From: Chloroflexia bacterium
GTDB taxonomy: Bacteria; Chloroflexota; Chloroflexia; Thermomicrobiales; JALYUS01
Assembly: GCA_025924435.1 (NCBI GenBank)
Contig: JAICIL010000023.1
Coordinates: 1-23,971, forward strand
DNA: 23,971 nt
Direction of reading: 5' to 3'
Shown piece by piece: positions 1-7,969 of the stretch. Below the pieces are notes generated by a model. The model saw only the letters and a list, made by a program, of their open reading frames with translations. It ran no database searches and had not been told where the DNA came from. Every line of letters starts with the position of its first letter. The first letter of the stretch is position 1. The position numbers and the translations under genes are program-made.

Positions 1-1650
1 GCCGACGTCGTCAAGGAACTGGTCGAGAACGCGCTCGATGCCGGGGCGCGGCAGATCATCGTGGAGGTGCGCGGCGGCGGGCTGGAGAGCATCCGCGTCG
101 CGGACGACGGCGGCGGCATCGCGGCGGACGACGTCCCCCTCGCCTTCCAGCGCCACGCGACGAGCAAATTGCGCGGATTGGACGACCTGCTGCGCGTCCG
201 CACGCTCGGCTTCCGGGGCGAGGCGCTCCCCTCCATCGCGGCGGTCGCCGATGTGCTGCTGCATACCGCGACGGACGGCGCGTCCGCCGGGACGGTGTTG
301 CGGCTGCGGCACGGCGAGGTGATCGAGCGGGGCAAGCGGGCGCGCAGCCGGGGGACGACGGTGACGGTGCGCGACCTCTTCGCCTCCCTCCCCGCCCGCC
401 GCCGCTTCCTGCGCGCGCCGCGCGTCGAGGCGCAGCAGATCGGCCAGACGGTGCGCCGCTTCGCCCTCGCCCATCCCGACGTTGCCTTCACGCTCGCCTT
501 CGATGGCCATACCGCCTTCCGCACGCCGGGGAACGGCACGCTTGCCGATACCGCCGCCGCTTTGTACGGCCCCGCCGTCGCCGCGCATCTCCTGCCGCTC
601 GCCGCGACCGTGCCGGAAGGGACAATCGCCGGGGTGCTCGGCGACCGTGCCGTCTCGCGACCGAGCCGCGCGGCGGTGACGCTGATCGTCAACGGGCGCT
701 GCGTGAAGTGCCCGCCGCTCGCCTCGGCGTTCGAGACGGCGTACCGGCCCCTCCTGCCGCGCGGGCGGCACCCGCTCGCCGTGCTGCATCTCACCGTCCC
801 GCCCGACGCCGTGGACGTCAACATCCACCCCGCGAAGGCGGAGGTGCGCCTCCTCCACGCCGCCGCGCTCGGCGCGGCGCTGGCGGAGGCGTGCCGCGCC
901 GCGCTCGGTCGGCTGCCCGCCCTGCCGCCGGACGACGCGGATTGGTCGTTCTTGCCCACCTCCCAGCCCCCTCCCGACGCGGGAGGGGGAGAAATGCGGG
1001 AGGTGTTGACGCTGGATGGGATGCGCGATCTGCCGCCGGGCGCGATGCACGAGGCGGTGGTGCCGGAGAGCAATCTCCCGGCGCTCCGGATCGTCGGGCA
1101 GCTGGAGGGGCAGTTGATCCTCGCGGAGGGGGCGGACGGCCTCTATCTCGTGGATCAGCACCGGGCGCACGAGCGCATCATTTACGAGCATCTGCGCGAG
1201 CGGGCGCGGCAGGAGGGCGACGCGGAAGAGGGCGTCGAACCGCTCGTCCTTGCCCTCTCACCCGCCGACGCGCGCCGCCTCACCGAGCGGATGCCCGATC
1301 TCGCGGCGGTCGGCGTGGCATGCGAGGCGTGGGGGCGCAACACCTTCCTGCTGCGTTCCCTGCCCGCCGCACTCTCCGGCGCGGAGCGCCTCGGCCCGCT
1401 CCTGCTCGACGCGCTCGCCGAGGCGGACGACTGCGCCGACGATGGCACGGACGCCTGGCGGGACCGCCTCTGCACCGCGCTCGCCTGCCGCTCCGCCCTC
1501 CGGCGCGGCAGCCCGCTCTCGCCGGGCGCGATGCACGACCTCCTCCGCCGCCTCGGCGCGACGGACAGCCCGACCGTCTGCCCGCACGGCTCCCCCATCG
1601 TCCTCCACGTCGGCAGCGGCTTCCTCATCCGGCAATTCGGCTGGGATTGA
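1..1650 (+). CDS. mutL: DNA mismatch repair protein MutL (5' partial)
   Basis: MutL is the ATP-gated mismatch-repair clamp that links MutS to strand incision. The frame is open from base 1 and opens with AxVVKELVENALDAGA, the first GHKL ATPase motif. It aligns with E. coli residues from about 24, so roughly 23 codons lie outside the window. Visible motifs, in partial numbering, are E6 and N10 (catalytic Glu and Mg-binding Asn), DDGGGI, GFRGEAL, a GTTVTVRDLF..LPARRRFL segment, and VDVNIHPAKAEVR ending the N-terminal half. The C-terminal half has the metal-binding endonuclease motif as DQHRAHERIIYE (D385; the usual fourth-position Ala is Arg), ACRSAL (C496) and CPHGSP (C527; Arg of CPHGRP is Ser). 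This is therefore the nicking type of MutL found in organisms without MutH. The linker holds a GC hairpin repeat (967-989). The GTG at base 61 is internal, not a start. Confidence 0.95.
   Translation, partial: ADVVKELVENALDAGARQIIVEVRGGGLESIRVADDGGGIAADDVPLAFQRHATSKLRGLDDLLRVRTLGFRGEALPSIAAVADVLLHTATDGASAGTVLRLRHGEVIERGKRARSRGTTVTVRDLFASLPARRRFLRAPRVEAQQIGQTVRRFALAHPDVAFTLAFDGHTAFRTPGNGTLADTAAALYGPAVAAHLLPLAATVPEGTIAGVLGDRAVSRPSRAAVTLIVNGRCVKCPPLASAFETAYRPLLPRGRHPLAVLHLTVPPDAVDVNIHPAKAEVRLLHAAALGAALAEACRAALGRLPALPPDDADWSFLPTSQPPPDAGGGEMREVLTLDGMRDLPPGAMHEAVVPESNLPALRIVGQLEGQLILAEGADGLYLVDQHRAHERIIYEHLRERARQEGDAEEGVEPLVLALSPADARRLTERMPDLAAVGVACEAWGRNTFLLRSLPAALSGAERLGPLLLDALAEADDCADDGTDAWRDRLCTALACRSALRRGSPLSPGAMHDLLRRLGATDSPTVCPHGSPIVLHVGSGFLIRQFGWD
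967..989. repeat. GC-rich hairpin inside the mutL linker
   Basis: CCCCCTCCC, loop GACGC, GGGAGGGGG: a perfect 9-bp stem. It lies in frame in the low-complexity linker between the ATPase and endonuclease halves and encodes a Pro-rich then Gly-rich stretch. It resembles the CCCCCTCTCC and CCCCCTTCCC hairpins found in the intergenic regions of this window. Confidence 0.6.
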
Positions 1651-1672
1651 GCCGCATTTCGACGAACACGAA

Positions 1673-1704
1673 AATCCCCGCGGCAGGGGAAGGCCGCGGG
1701 GATT
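1673..1704. terminator. Hairpin between the convergent mutL and small secreted-protein genes
   Basis: A perfect 12-bp stem, AATCCCCGCGGC / GCCGCGGGGATT, with loop AGGGGAAG. It starts 23 nt after the mutL stop and ends 54 nt past the stop of the opposing gene. On the minus strand the stem runs into TTTTCG, a short U-run, so it could terminate the small gene. On the plus strand there is no T tract. A bidirectional terminator is likely but untested. Confidence 0.6.
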
Positions 1705-1757
1705 GGGAAGGGGGAGGGTGGTGGCCGCTGGGGAGACGGCCACCGTTGGTTGTCGGA

Positions 1758-2033
1758 TCAGTCCCGGTGATCGTCCGGGTCCGCGACGACCGGCGTTGCC
1801 TGTGCGGGCGCGTCGCTGTCGTAACTGACGGCGGGCGGCGCGACGATTTCGGTGATCGTGATCCGCGTGTCGCTCGCCATCCCCGTCGCCTCCTGGCCCA
1901 CGTTGACATCGCGCGGTTCCGGGGTGTCGTTGTCCGCCGCCACCGGCGCGATACCGAGGACGAGCGCGCTCGCCAGCGAGAGACCCGCGACACCGACCGC
2001 CAACCGCCGCCGAAGCGTGCTGTTGCTTGCCAT
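1758..2033 (-). CDS. Small secreted protein with signal peptide, function unknown
   Basis: A 91-residue protein. The ATG at 2033 is preceded by AAGGAG (2047-2042) with 8-nt spacing, which decides the start over an in-frame ATG 8 codons upstream. Residues 1-35 form a classic signal peptide: RRR at 8-10, a hydrophobic stretch of Ala, Val, Leu and Gly, and a likely cleavage near PVA-AD. The mature part is only about 56 residues, acidic, rich in Asp, Pro, Ala and Thr, with a short TRITITEIV beta-strand and no cysteines. It matches no family I recognise. It lies downstream of and in the same direction as the protease operon, but is separated from it by 277 bp holding strong inverted repeats, so it is probably a separate unit. 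Its role is unknown. Confidence 0.7.
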   Translation of the reverse strand: MASNSTLRRRLAVGVAGLSLASALVLGIAPVAADNDTPEPRDVNVGQEATGMASDTRITITEIVAPPAVSYDSDAPAQATPVVADPDDHRD

Positions 2034-2082
2034 CCTGTCTGCTCCTTCCGCCGCCAAATGCGGCGTTCCTCATAAATCCCCA

Positions 2083-2100
2083 TCGGTTCTAGCGAACCGA
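2083..2100. repeat. Short hairpin in the leader of the small secreted gene
   Basis: TCGGTTC-TAGC-GAACCGA, a perfect 7-bp stem with a 4-nt loop, 50-67 nt upstream of the ATG at 2033. It may be an operator or an mRNA structure. The position is seen; the function is inferred. Confidence 0.35.
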
Positions 2101-2117
2101 CCTACCCCGCCCAGCGC

Positions 2118-2220
2118 GGTACCACACTGGTACCGAATGAACGGGGATATGCGGGGAATTGGGGGATTGTCGGTACCCGGCGGCGAGAAGAGCAAATCTT
2201 CCCCACCGCCGGGTACCGAC
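2118..2220. promoter_or_regulatory. Cluster of four GGTACC palindromes, including a large hairpin
   Basis: GGTACC occurs at 2118, 2129, 2172 and 2212. The first two are exactly 11 bp apart, about one helical turn, and separated by ACACT. The last two lie inside 15-bp arms GTCGGTACCCGGCGG (2169-2183) and its exact complement (2206-2220), with an additional inner GAAGA/TCTTC pairing. It sits between the S8 protease stop (2311) and the small secreted gene (2033), both on the minus strand. It could terminate the operon, although no U-tract follows, or form an operator for the small gene. Confidence 0.5.
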
Positions 2221-2310
2221 GTCAGCGTAACGGCACCGGGCTTTGAGCCGAACCGGATGGGGGTAAGCCGGGCGAGGATTTCCCGCTCGTCCGGTAATCT
2301 ACACGGTGAA

Positions 2311-4284
2311 TTATTGTTGGTAGGTATAGATGCCGTCGCAGTTCAGATCACGCACGGGAATGTCCGCGAGATGCCGCACTCTTTGGATGACCTTGCTCGG
2401 AGCGAGGTCTGGCTTTCTTTCCCAGACAAGGGCAGCAATCGCGCTGATGATCGGTGTCGCGAAGGACGTGCCGACCCAATCCACCCAACCCGTCTCGTTC
2501 GAGCCTCCACCGATCGTCGCCCCCGGAATCGGTGCATCGGTGAACGGCAAGTTGATCGCGCAGAAGATGCCGCGGATCGCGTCCGGTGTTCCGTCCGGCT
2601 CGTCTTCGATGGCCGGTTTGTCGCCAGCCTCGAGCACCGTATCACCGCCGAGCGTCGCGATACCGTGCGAGTAATGGCGGGGGATGTTGCCTTCGGCGAG
2701 GTTCGAATAGGAAGCAGCCCTGCCCGCAAGGTCGGTCGCGGCAACACCCATTACATTGTCGAGCACATCGTCATAGTACGCGGGGAATCGAGGCACTGGC
2801 CGTGGTGCGCCAGGCCGGTTATAATTGCCCGCTGCCGCGACGACAAGAACCCCCTTCTCCCCGAGCCAGGCAATCACGTCCCCTAAACTACGATGGATCG
2901 TGACGTAAATCGCATATAGATCGGAGAGATGATATCCGAGTGTCTTCGGGTCATTGGCCGTCAGTCGCGCGAGTTCATTGATGGCGTCGCCGGGAAGCCA
3001 CTCATCGAGCATTTCCTCGAACGTCGGCACGCTGAACGTCAGGCTGAGATTGACAATGAGCCGGCGGTGATGGTCCTTCCCGCGCAGCAGGCGGGAAGGC
3101 AACACGCTGAGGACATCCACGACGTTCAGCAAGTCCGCCATCCCCGCATCGTCCATGACGCGGATGAGATGGATTTCCGCCGTGGGCGCAATATCCTTCA
3201 CGATGCCAGCCGCGAATAGACCATGGTCAGGCATCGCGTAGGTATCATCGCGGACAGCGGCGGTATTCCCTGCGGCCAACGCAATAAACCATGGCGGGTT
3301 AAGTCCCTGCCAGTCAACGAGCACTTCCGCCAAATGTTGAAAATTACCCGGCGGGAGAGCGAGTGCGCCGTCAATTCGGACGGGGTTGGTGGGAAGGCGA
3401 AGGGGGTACGTATATTGCTGCCCAAAGGGATCCATACGACCGACGACCTGCTGTAAGAGGATATTATTCGGGAAAGCCATCGCGGCCGCTTCCACGGCAT
3501 GCCTCGGCGGGCAGGTATCGAGGACGGCGACGATCACATTGGAGCACGCGCCCTCCGCCGCAGCGGCTCGGTCGTCATCCACCATGCCTTGCAGTTTCGT
3601 GCGTTTGGGGTGCCTGGGGTCCGTCGCGTCCGGATCATCGGGGGTGCCATCGAAGCGAAACTGCCACTTCGGTGGTTCCGGTGGCGGTCCGTTCGGCCCG
3701 ACCACGGGGGGCGGGACTGCTCTCGGCGGCGCGGCGGGGCTACCGTGCTCTCCCGAACTGCCACCGAACCAGTTCGGCGTCGCGGCGACGATCTGCCAAC
3801 CGCCATCGGCATGCCGACCGGCCCGCCGATGGGCGAACTCGACATTGATGAAGAGCGCCAGTTCGCGAATGTGCCGGTTGCGGTCTTCAATCCCGAATCC
3901 TTCATCATGCGGATGATTCCCGACTTGATAGAAGTTCAGGAGCGTCGTGGTCCCGTCACTCCGGTCGAAGGCATGGGACGATTGCCCCGCCCGACGCGCC
4001 AGGGGCTGGAGAAGCCCCCCTCTCCCGATCCGAGCCCACAGTTGCGGATGCCGCGCGGCGGACAACGCGAGGTGGCGCTTGAAACTCGCGCCATCGATGA
4101 CCCTCGGTGCAGCGAGCCACTCAGCGAGTGCGTTATTGACGAAGACCCGCACCGCTTCGTAGATCGCCTCGCGACGTTCGTCATCCACGACGCAACTGGT
4201 CGAGCAGACGATACAGATTTCGTCGTAGGTGTAGAAGACTTTGCGGGGTACGCCTGCCGGCTGGCCCGCAGATTGTGCCGCCAT
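2311..4284 (-). CDS. Leaderless S8 (subtilisin-family) serine protease with unknown N-terminal domain
   Basis: A 657-residue protein whose C-terminal two thirds is a subtilase. The triad is D256 (VIVAVLDT), H354 (MPDHGLFAAGIV) and S607 (GTSFATP), with oxyanion Asn N487 (AAAGN), so it should be active. Spacing is expanded compared with subtilisin: 98 residues from D to H and 253 from H to S, indicating large insertions. Residues 1-235 are not subtilase. They contain C24, C27 and C31, helical segments and a Pro-rich linker (about 184-205), and match no domain I know. There is no signal peptide or propeptide-like start, so it probably acts in the cytoplasm. The ATG at 4284 has AAAGG upstream. 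It is the last gene of the operon, 41 bp after the CHAT gene. A protease-cascade effector is an inference; the family assignment is firm. Confidence 0.9.
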   Translation of the reverse strand: MAAQSAGQPAGVPRKVFYTYDEICIVCSTSCVVDDERREAIYEAVRVFVNNALAEWLAAPRVIDGASFKRHLALSAARHPQLWARIGRGGLLQPLARRAGQSSHAFDRSDGTTTLLNFYQVGNHPHDEGFGIEDRNRHIRELALFINVEFAHRRAGRHADGGWQIVAATPNWFGGSSGEHGSPAAPPRAVPPPVVGPNGPPPEPPKWQFRFDGTPDDPDATDPRHPKRTKLQGMVDDDRAAAAEGACSNVIVAVLDTCPPRHAVEAAAMAFPNNILLQQVVGRMDPFGQQYTYPLRLPTNPVRIDGALALPPGNFQHLAEVLVDWQGLNPPWFIALAAGNTAAVRDDTYAMPDHGLFAAGIVKDIAPTAEIHLIRVMDDAGMADLLNVVDVLSVLPSRLLRGKDHHRRLIVNLSLTFSVPTFEEMLDEWLPGDAINELARLTANDPKTLGYHLSDLYAIYVTIHRSLGDVIAWLGEKGVLVVAAAGNYNRPGAPRPVPRFPAYYDDVLDNVMGVAATDLAGRAASYSNLAEGNIPRHYSHGIATLGGDTVLEAGDKPAIEDEPDGTPDAIRGIFCAINLPFTDAPIPGATIGGGSNETGWVDWVGTSFATPIISAIAALVWERKPDLAPSKVIQRVRHLADIPVRDLNCDGIYTYQQ

Positions 4285-4325
4285 GGTTGCCTACCTTTCT
4301 CTTTCGAGATGTATATCCGACGGGC

Positions 4326-7238
4326 CTACAGTGGCCCCGCATCCCCAACCAGACGAAATGGCGCCCAGTAGTACGGGTGGACGCCGTGATCGGCGAGCAT
4401 CCGTTGCTGCGCCTCCCGGAGGGCTGTGCCCTTCGGCTGCCCGCTGCGGATCCCTTCGTAGAGCCGCACCATCAGTTCCGCGGTCGAACCATCCTCGACA
4501 CGCCAGAGGCTCTCCACGAGCGTCGCGGCTCCCGCGTAGAGGAAGCCGCGGCTCAGTCCGATCAGTTCATCGCCGCCTGTGACGACGCTCCGGCCGGTCT
4601 CGCACGCGCTGAGCGTGACAAGCGCTCCGGTGAGCGGGAGGTTGAAGATGTCCACCATGCTCAGTTGCCCGTCGGCGAGTTTCAGATGTGCGAACGTCGG
4701 GTTATCCAGGCGTGCCTCGCCATGTGCGGCCAGATGCAGGATGCCGTGGCGAGACGCGGCGGCCAGCGTGGCGCGGGTCGCAGCCTCCTCGACATAGCAC
4801 TCGCCGGGCAGCAGCGCCGCCACCGCCCGCGCCTCTTCGAGAACCGCGGGGAGCCGACCGCCATCGCTATAGGCCATGACGAGCGCGCTTGCTTCAGCAT
4901 GGTGTGGCCGCTCGGCACAGAGTTCAAGCAGGCTGCTCGACGGGCAGATCGAGACCTCCATCGCTTCGAGGAGATAGCGCTGCCCATCATATAGCGCATG
5001 GAACGGCACGGAATGGGTGGGGCCATAGGGGATGATAACGACACGCTCGCACCCCGCAAGGTGTGCCTCCACGGGGGCAATGAGGGCGCGGTGAAGGGCG
5101 GCGAGGATGCCCCGCGCGTTGCGGCTCAGCCCATCAAGCGGCGTATTGCTTGTGATCGCCCGAGCGGTGGTCGCGAGATTCAGGTTCCATTGGTGCAGAA
5201 GCCGCTGTATCTCGGTGATCCGCGCGGTCAGTGGCACGACGGTCAACTCTGCGGGTGAGACGACGAAGACCGCACCATCGCCTTCGTGGAAGTAATATTC
5301 GAGCAAAACCGTCCCGGGATCGAGGTGCGGTAGCGTCGGGCGCTCCTCCGCAACGGGGGGAGTAACGATGGCAAGGCCCTCGGTGCGATCGAGCGCGAGC
5401 CGTTCGAGGATGCGGGCGATCTGCTTCTCCCGCTCCCGGATCGCTGCCCGCAACGCTTCCTCGCTCAATGTCGGCCCTGCCTCCTTATGCTCCACTATCC
5501 CATAGCCGGAGAGCCGGTTGTAAAACCAGTTATGCTCCTCGCGCAGGCGGGTCAGGGTATCGAGCAATTCCTGATCCGCGCCCTCGCGTGCCTTGATTTG
5601 GACTTCTCGATTGTTGGCGAGGTAGTCCACCAACGCGCGCGACTTCGCGCGTTCCAAGTAGGTAAATGCCAATTCCGGCTTGGAGAGGCGGAGGCAGATC
5701 GCGATCGTGTCCTCGTAGACGCGGATTTTGTCGGCGAGGAAATTGGCGCGCAGTTCGATGGCGAGGGAACTCTGCATCTGTTCGATGCTCGACACGGCGC
5801 TCCGGTATGCATTGAGCGCCGTGTCGAGATCGCCTTGGGCGTGCGCGACGGCACCGAGGACGTGGTAGCCCTCATGGGCAAGCCAGCGCACGGCGCGGTC
5901 GCGGCTCGTCGCCAGGGCAGAACGGGCGAGAGATTCCGCCATGTCGTTATCTCCCTGCGCGACCGCCGCGCGTGCCCGCACCAAATCGGCCTGCGCCTGG
6001 CGGATAACCAGCCCGCGATCCGCGAAGATCACGCCCGCGCGTTCCGCCTCGTCGTGGGCGGCAGACCAATTCTCGTCATTCAGATACAGAGTCGCGCGCT
6101 GCAACATCGCGAGCGCATGTTGGGTCGCGAGACCAGCAGTGGCAAATGAGTGTGCAGCCTCTTCCAGCCGGATAAGTGCCCGCTCATTGTCACCGATATG
6201 AGCATGCGCCAAGGCGCAGTAAAAGCGGGCTTTCGCGGCCTCGGTCGGCGTTCCGTAACGCTCGAACCGACGAATCGTTTCCTCGGCCAATTCGAGTGCG
6301 TCATCGTCGCGGTTGAGGTTGAGATAGCATTCGATCATGTTGAGCGCGACATCGATGGCGTCAATATCGAGACCGGCACGCTCCATCGCCGCGCGCACGG
6401 AACCATAGCGCCAGAGCGCCTGCGTGTAGTGGCCCTGTGCCGCATACACGAAAGCGACCCATTCCTCCCGGCGAAGCAATGATCCTGTATGGCCATGGCG
6501 GGTGTATACGGACCGGGTTTCTTCGAACAATTGCAGCGCCGTCTGGAAGTCCGCCAACTGTGTCAAAAGGATCGCCTTGTTCGTTTTCAAGAGAGCAGTC
6601 TGAATCTCGACAACCTCGCCAAGAGATGTGTACATCGTTTGCGCGTGATCGTAGCGAGCGAGCGCCTCCTGATAGCGCCCCAGTTCGGAACAAACATAGG
6701 CCGTACTGAATTTTAGCGTCGCAGCACGTGCCCACACACGATGCTTGATGAGGGTTTCGCACGCCTCGTCGGCTATCATCAAAGCGGCTTCCCCATAACC
6801 GAGGCGATGCGCGGACCAGAGCCATCCGTTGCGGGTCCGTGCGCGGCCAACCTCGTCCCCAAGCGCCAAGTACATATCCGCCGCTCGATCCATTGCCGCG
6901 ACCGATTCCTGAAACCGCCCGAGCACACGGAAGGCATCCCCGGTTGCCATCACGCCGAGTGCATGCAAATCCGGTCGGTTGACCAACTCACCGGCAGAGA
7001 CCAATGTCTCCGCAAGGCGGAGCGAGATGTACGGATCAATGTTCAAGTAACGTTCAGATTCGTCTTTCAGGACAGGCAGAAATTCATCAACGGAGAAATC
7101 GTGGACACACTGCGTGATCCAGAAGCGTCGCGCCGATTCGTCGCTCAGCGCCAGGAGGTGGCGGATGGCGGCGTCGAGCGTAAGGGGAGCGTCATTGTCC
7201 GATAATGAGGCCTTCGATGGTGATGATATCGTCTCCAA
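4326..7238 (-). CDS. TPR-CHAT caspase-like protease
   Basis: A 970-residue cytoplasmic protein. Residues from about 90 to 530 are helical TPR-like repeats (A.RYDHAQ.MY..LG, ALELAEETIRRFERYG, ALIRLEEAAHSFATAG, ALNAYRSAVSSIE). A charged coiled segment (about 555-615) follows, then a C-terminal CHAT domain (about 640-965). The CHAT His/Cys dyad is intact: H839 in HLAAHGE and C879 in TLSACETG, followed by the typical GDELIGLSRGFLYAGA and ESLWRVED segments. CHAT domains belong to the caspase/separase clan, and TPRs normally bind a regulator or substrate. The start is TTG at 7238, chosen because GGAGG (7249-7245) lies 6 nt upstream. The gene overlaps the preceding zinc-finger gene by 47 nt, implying translational coupling. 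GC is clearly lower than in the flanks (for example 30 of 60 at 6541-6600). Substrate unknown. Confidence 0.93.
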   Translation of the reverse strand: METISSPSKASLSDNDAPLTLDAAIRHLLALSDESARRFWITQCVHDFSVDEFLPVLKDESERYLNIDPYISLRLAETLVSAGELVNRPDLHALGVMATGDAFRVLGRFQESVAAMDRAADMYLALGDEVGRARTRNGWLWSAHRLGYGEAALMIADEACETLIKHRVWARAATLKFSTAYVCSELGRYQEALARYDHAQTMYTSLGEVVEIQTALLKTNKAILLTQLADFQTALQLFEETRSVYTRHGHTGSLLRREEWVAFVYAAQGHYTQALWRYGSVRAAMERAGLDIDAIDVALNMIECYLNLNRDDDALELAEETIRRFERYGTPTEAAKARFYCALAHAHIGDNERALIRLEEAAHSFATAGLATQHALAMLQRATLYLNDENWSAAHDEAERAGVIFADRGLVIRQAQADLVRARAAVAQGDNDMAESLARSALATSRDRAVRWLAHEGYHVLGAVAHAQGDLDTALNAYRSAVSSIEQMQSSLAIELRANFLADKIRVYEDTIAICLRLSKPELAFTYLERAKSRALVDYLANNREVQIKAREGADQELLDTLTRLREEHNWFYNRLSGYGIVEHKEAGPTLSEEALRAAIREREKQIARILERLALDRTEGLAIVTPPVAEERPTLPHLDPGTVLLEYYFHEGDGAVFVVSPAELTVVPLTARITEIQRLLHQWNLNLATTARAITSNTPLDGLSRNARGILAALHRALIAPVEAHLAGCERVVIIPYGPTHSVPFHALYDGQRYLLEAMEVSICPSSSLLELCAERPHHAEASALVMAYSDGGRLPAVLEEARAVAALLPGECYVEEAATRATLAAASRHGILHLAAHGEARLDNPTFAHLKLADGQLSMVDIFNLPLTGALVTLSACETGRSVVTGGDELIGLSRGFLYAGAATLVESLWRVEDGSTAELMVRLYEGIRSGQPKGTALREAQQRMLADHGVHPYYWAPFRLVGDAGPL

Positions 7239-7914
7239 GCGTTACCTCCAATTGGTAGGTCCCTGGGGTGATGTCATCGAACGTAAAGTTGCCAACCTCA
7301 TCAATTACCGTTGCCTGTCCCGCGTCCATGCCATCAGTTAAAACGACCGCACTCCCCGCAATGGTTTCGGGGTCGTCATCGTTGCGCCAGAGCAATCCCA
7401 CGAGAGTGGTCCGCCCCCGCCGCACCGGCGTGCCCAGATCGAGATTAATCGTCACGTCGCCCGCCTGATACGTGCGGGTCGTCGCGTCGTCCGCCCCGCG
7501 CAGGCTCGCGTAGGGCGAGGTGCGCGGCGGCGGGGGCAGCACCGCGGCGATGATCCGCCGCATCCGCCCGATCGCGCCGACCGGCGGCGCATCGTCCGCC
7601 GTCGCCAGGAAGTCGCGCAACGTCCGCAACTCCGCCGCGCAGCGCGGGCACTCCCCGACGTGCGCCGCGACCCGCGTCCGCTCCACCGGGTCGAGCAGGC
7701 CGAGATCGTACTCGCCGAGGACGAGCGGCGACGGGCACGCGAACCGGTACAGACGATCCCGAAGGCGGCGCTGGTCGCGAGCGTACGCATCGGCGGCGGC
7801 GCGCAGGGTAGGATCAGACGCGATTCGTTCACCAATCTCTCGGGTTGCCTCACCGTCCCCGTAGGCGATAAGGTCGTCTGAAGTCACCGCATCGTGATTC
7901 ATCCCGCTTGTCAC
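7192..7914 (-). CDS. Zinc-finger anti-sigma-like protein with C-terminal beta-sandwich domain
   Basis: A 240-residue protein. C60, H85, C89 and C92 form the C-x24-H-x3-C-x2-C pattern of zf-HC2/ZAS anti-sigma domains (AHVGECPRC). After a Pro-rich linker (about 125-132) the C-terminal 75 residues look like a carboxypeptidase-regulatory or prealbumin-type beta-sandwich (GSAVVLTDG, VIDEVGNFTFDDITPGTYQLEV). No transmembrane helix is seen, unlike many anti-sigmas, so it is probably soluble. It follows the sigma gene by 55 bp and overlaps the CHAT gene. The GTG start at 7914 is preferred because AAAGGGGA (7930-7923) lies 8 nt upstream; an ATG at 7902 is the alternative. The N-terminal half is very GC-rich and the C-terminal half much poorer, a sharp step near 7440. 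An anti-sigma role is inferred from the motif and position. Confidence 0.8.
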   Translation of the reverse strand: MTSGMNHDAVTSDDLIAYGDGEATREIGERIASDPTLRAAADAYARDQRRLRDRLYRFACPSPLVLGEYDLGLLDPVERTRVAAHVGECPRCAAELRTLRDFLATADDAPPVGAIGRMRRIIAAVLPPPPRTSPYASLRGADDATTRTYQAGDVTINLDLGTPVRRGRTTLVGLLWRNDDDPETIAGSAVVLTDGMDAGQATVIDEVGNFTFDDITPGTYQLEVTLGDDIITIEGLIIGQ

Positions 7915-7969
7915 AGATATCGTCCCCTTTCTCGCTGACTGAACGCGCCGCGCGGCCGTTTTCGCGCAT

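Noticed and set aside
708..2075. 455-codon plus-strand frame overlapping mutL and running into the next gap
   Set aside because: Arg/Ala/Pro-rich translation out of frame with mutL; no ribosome-binding site or motif, and it crosses a terminator-like hairpin.
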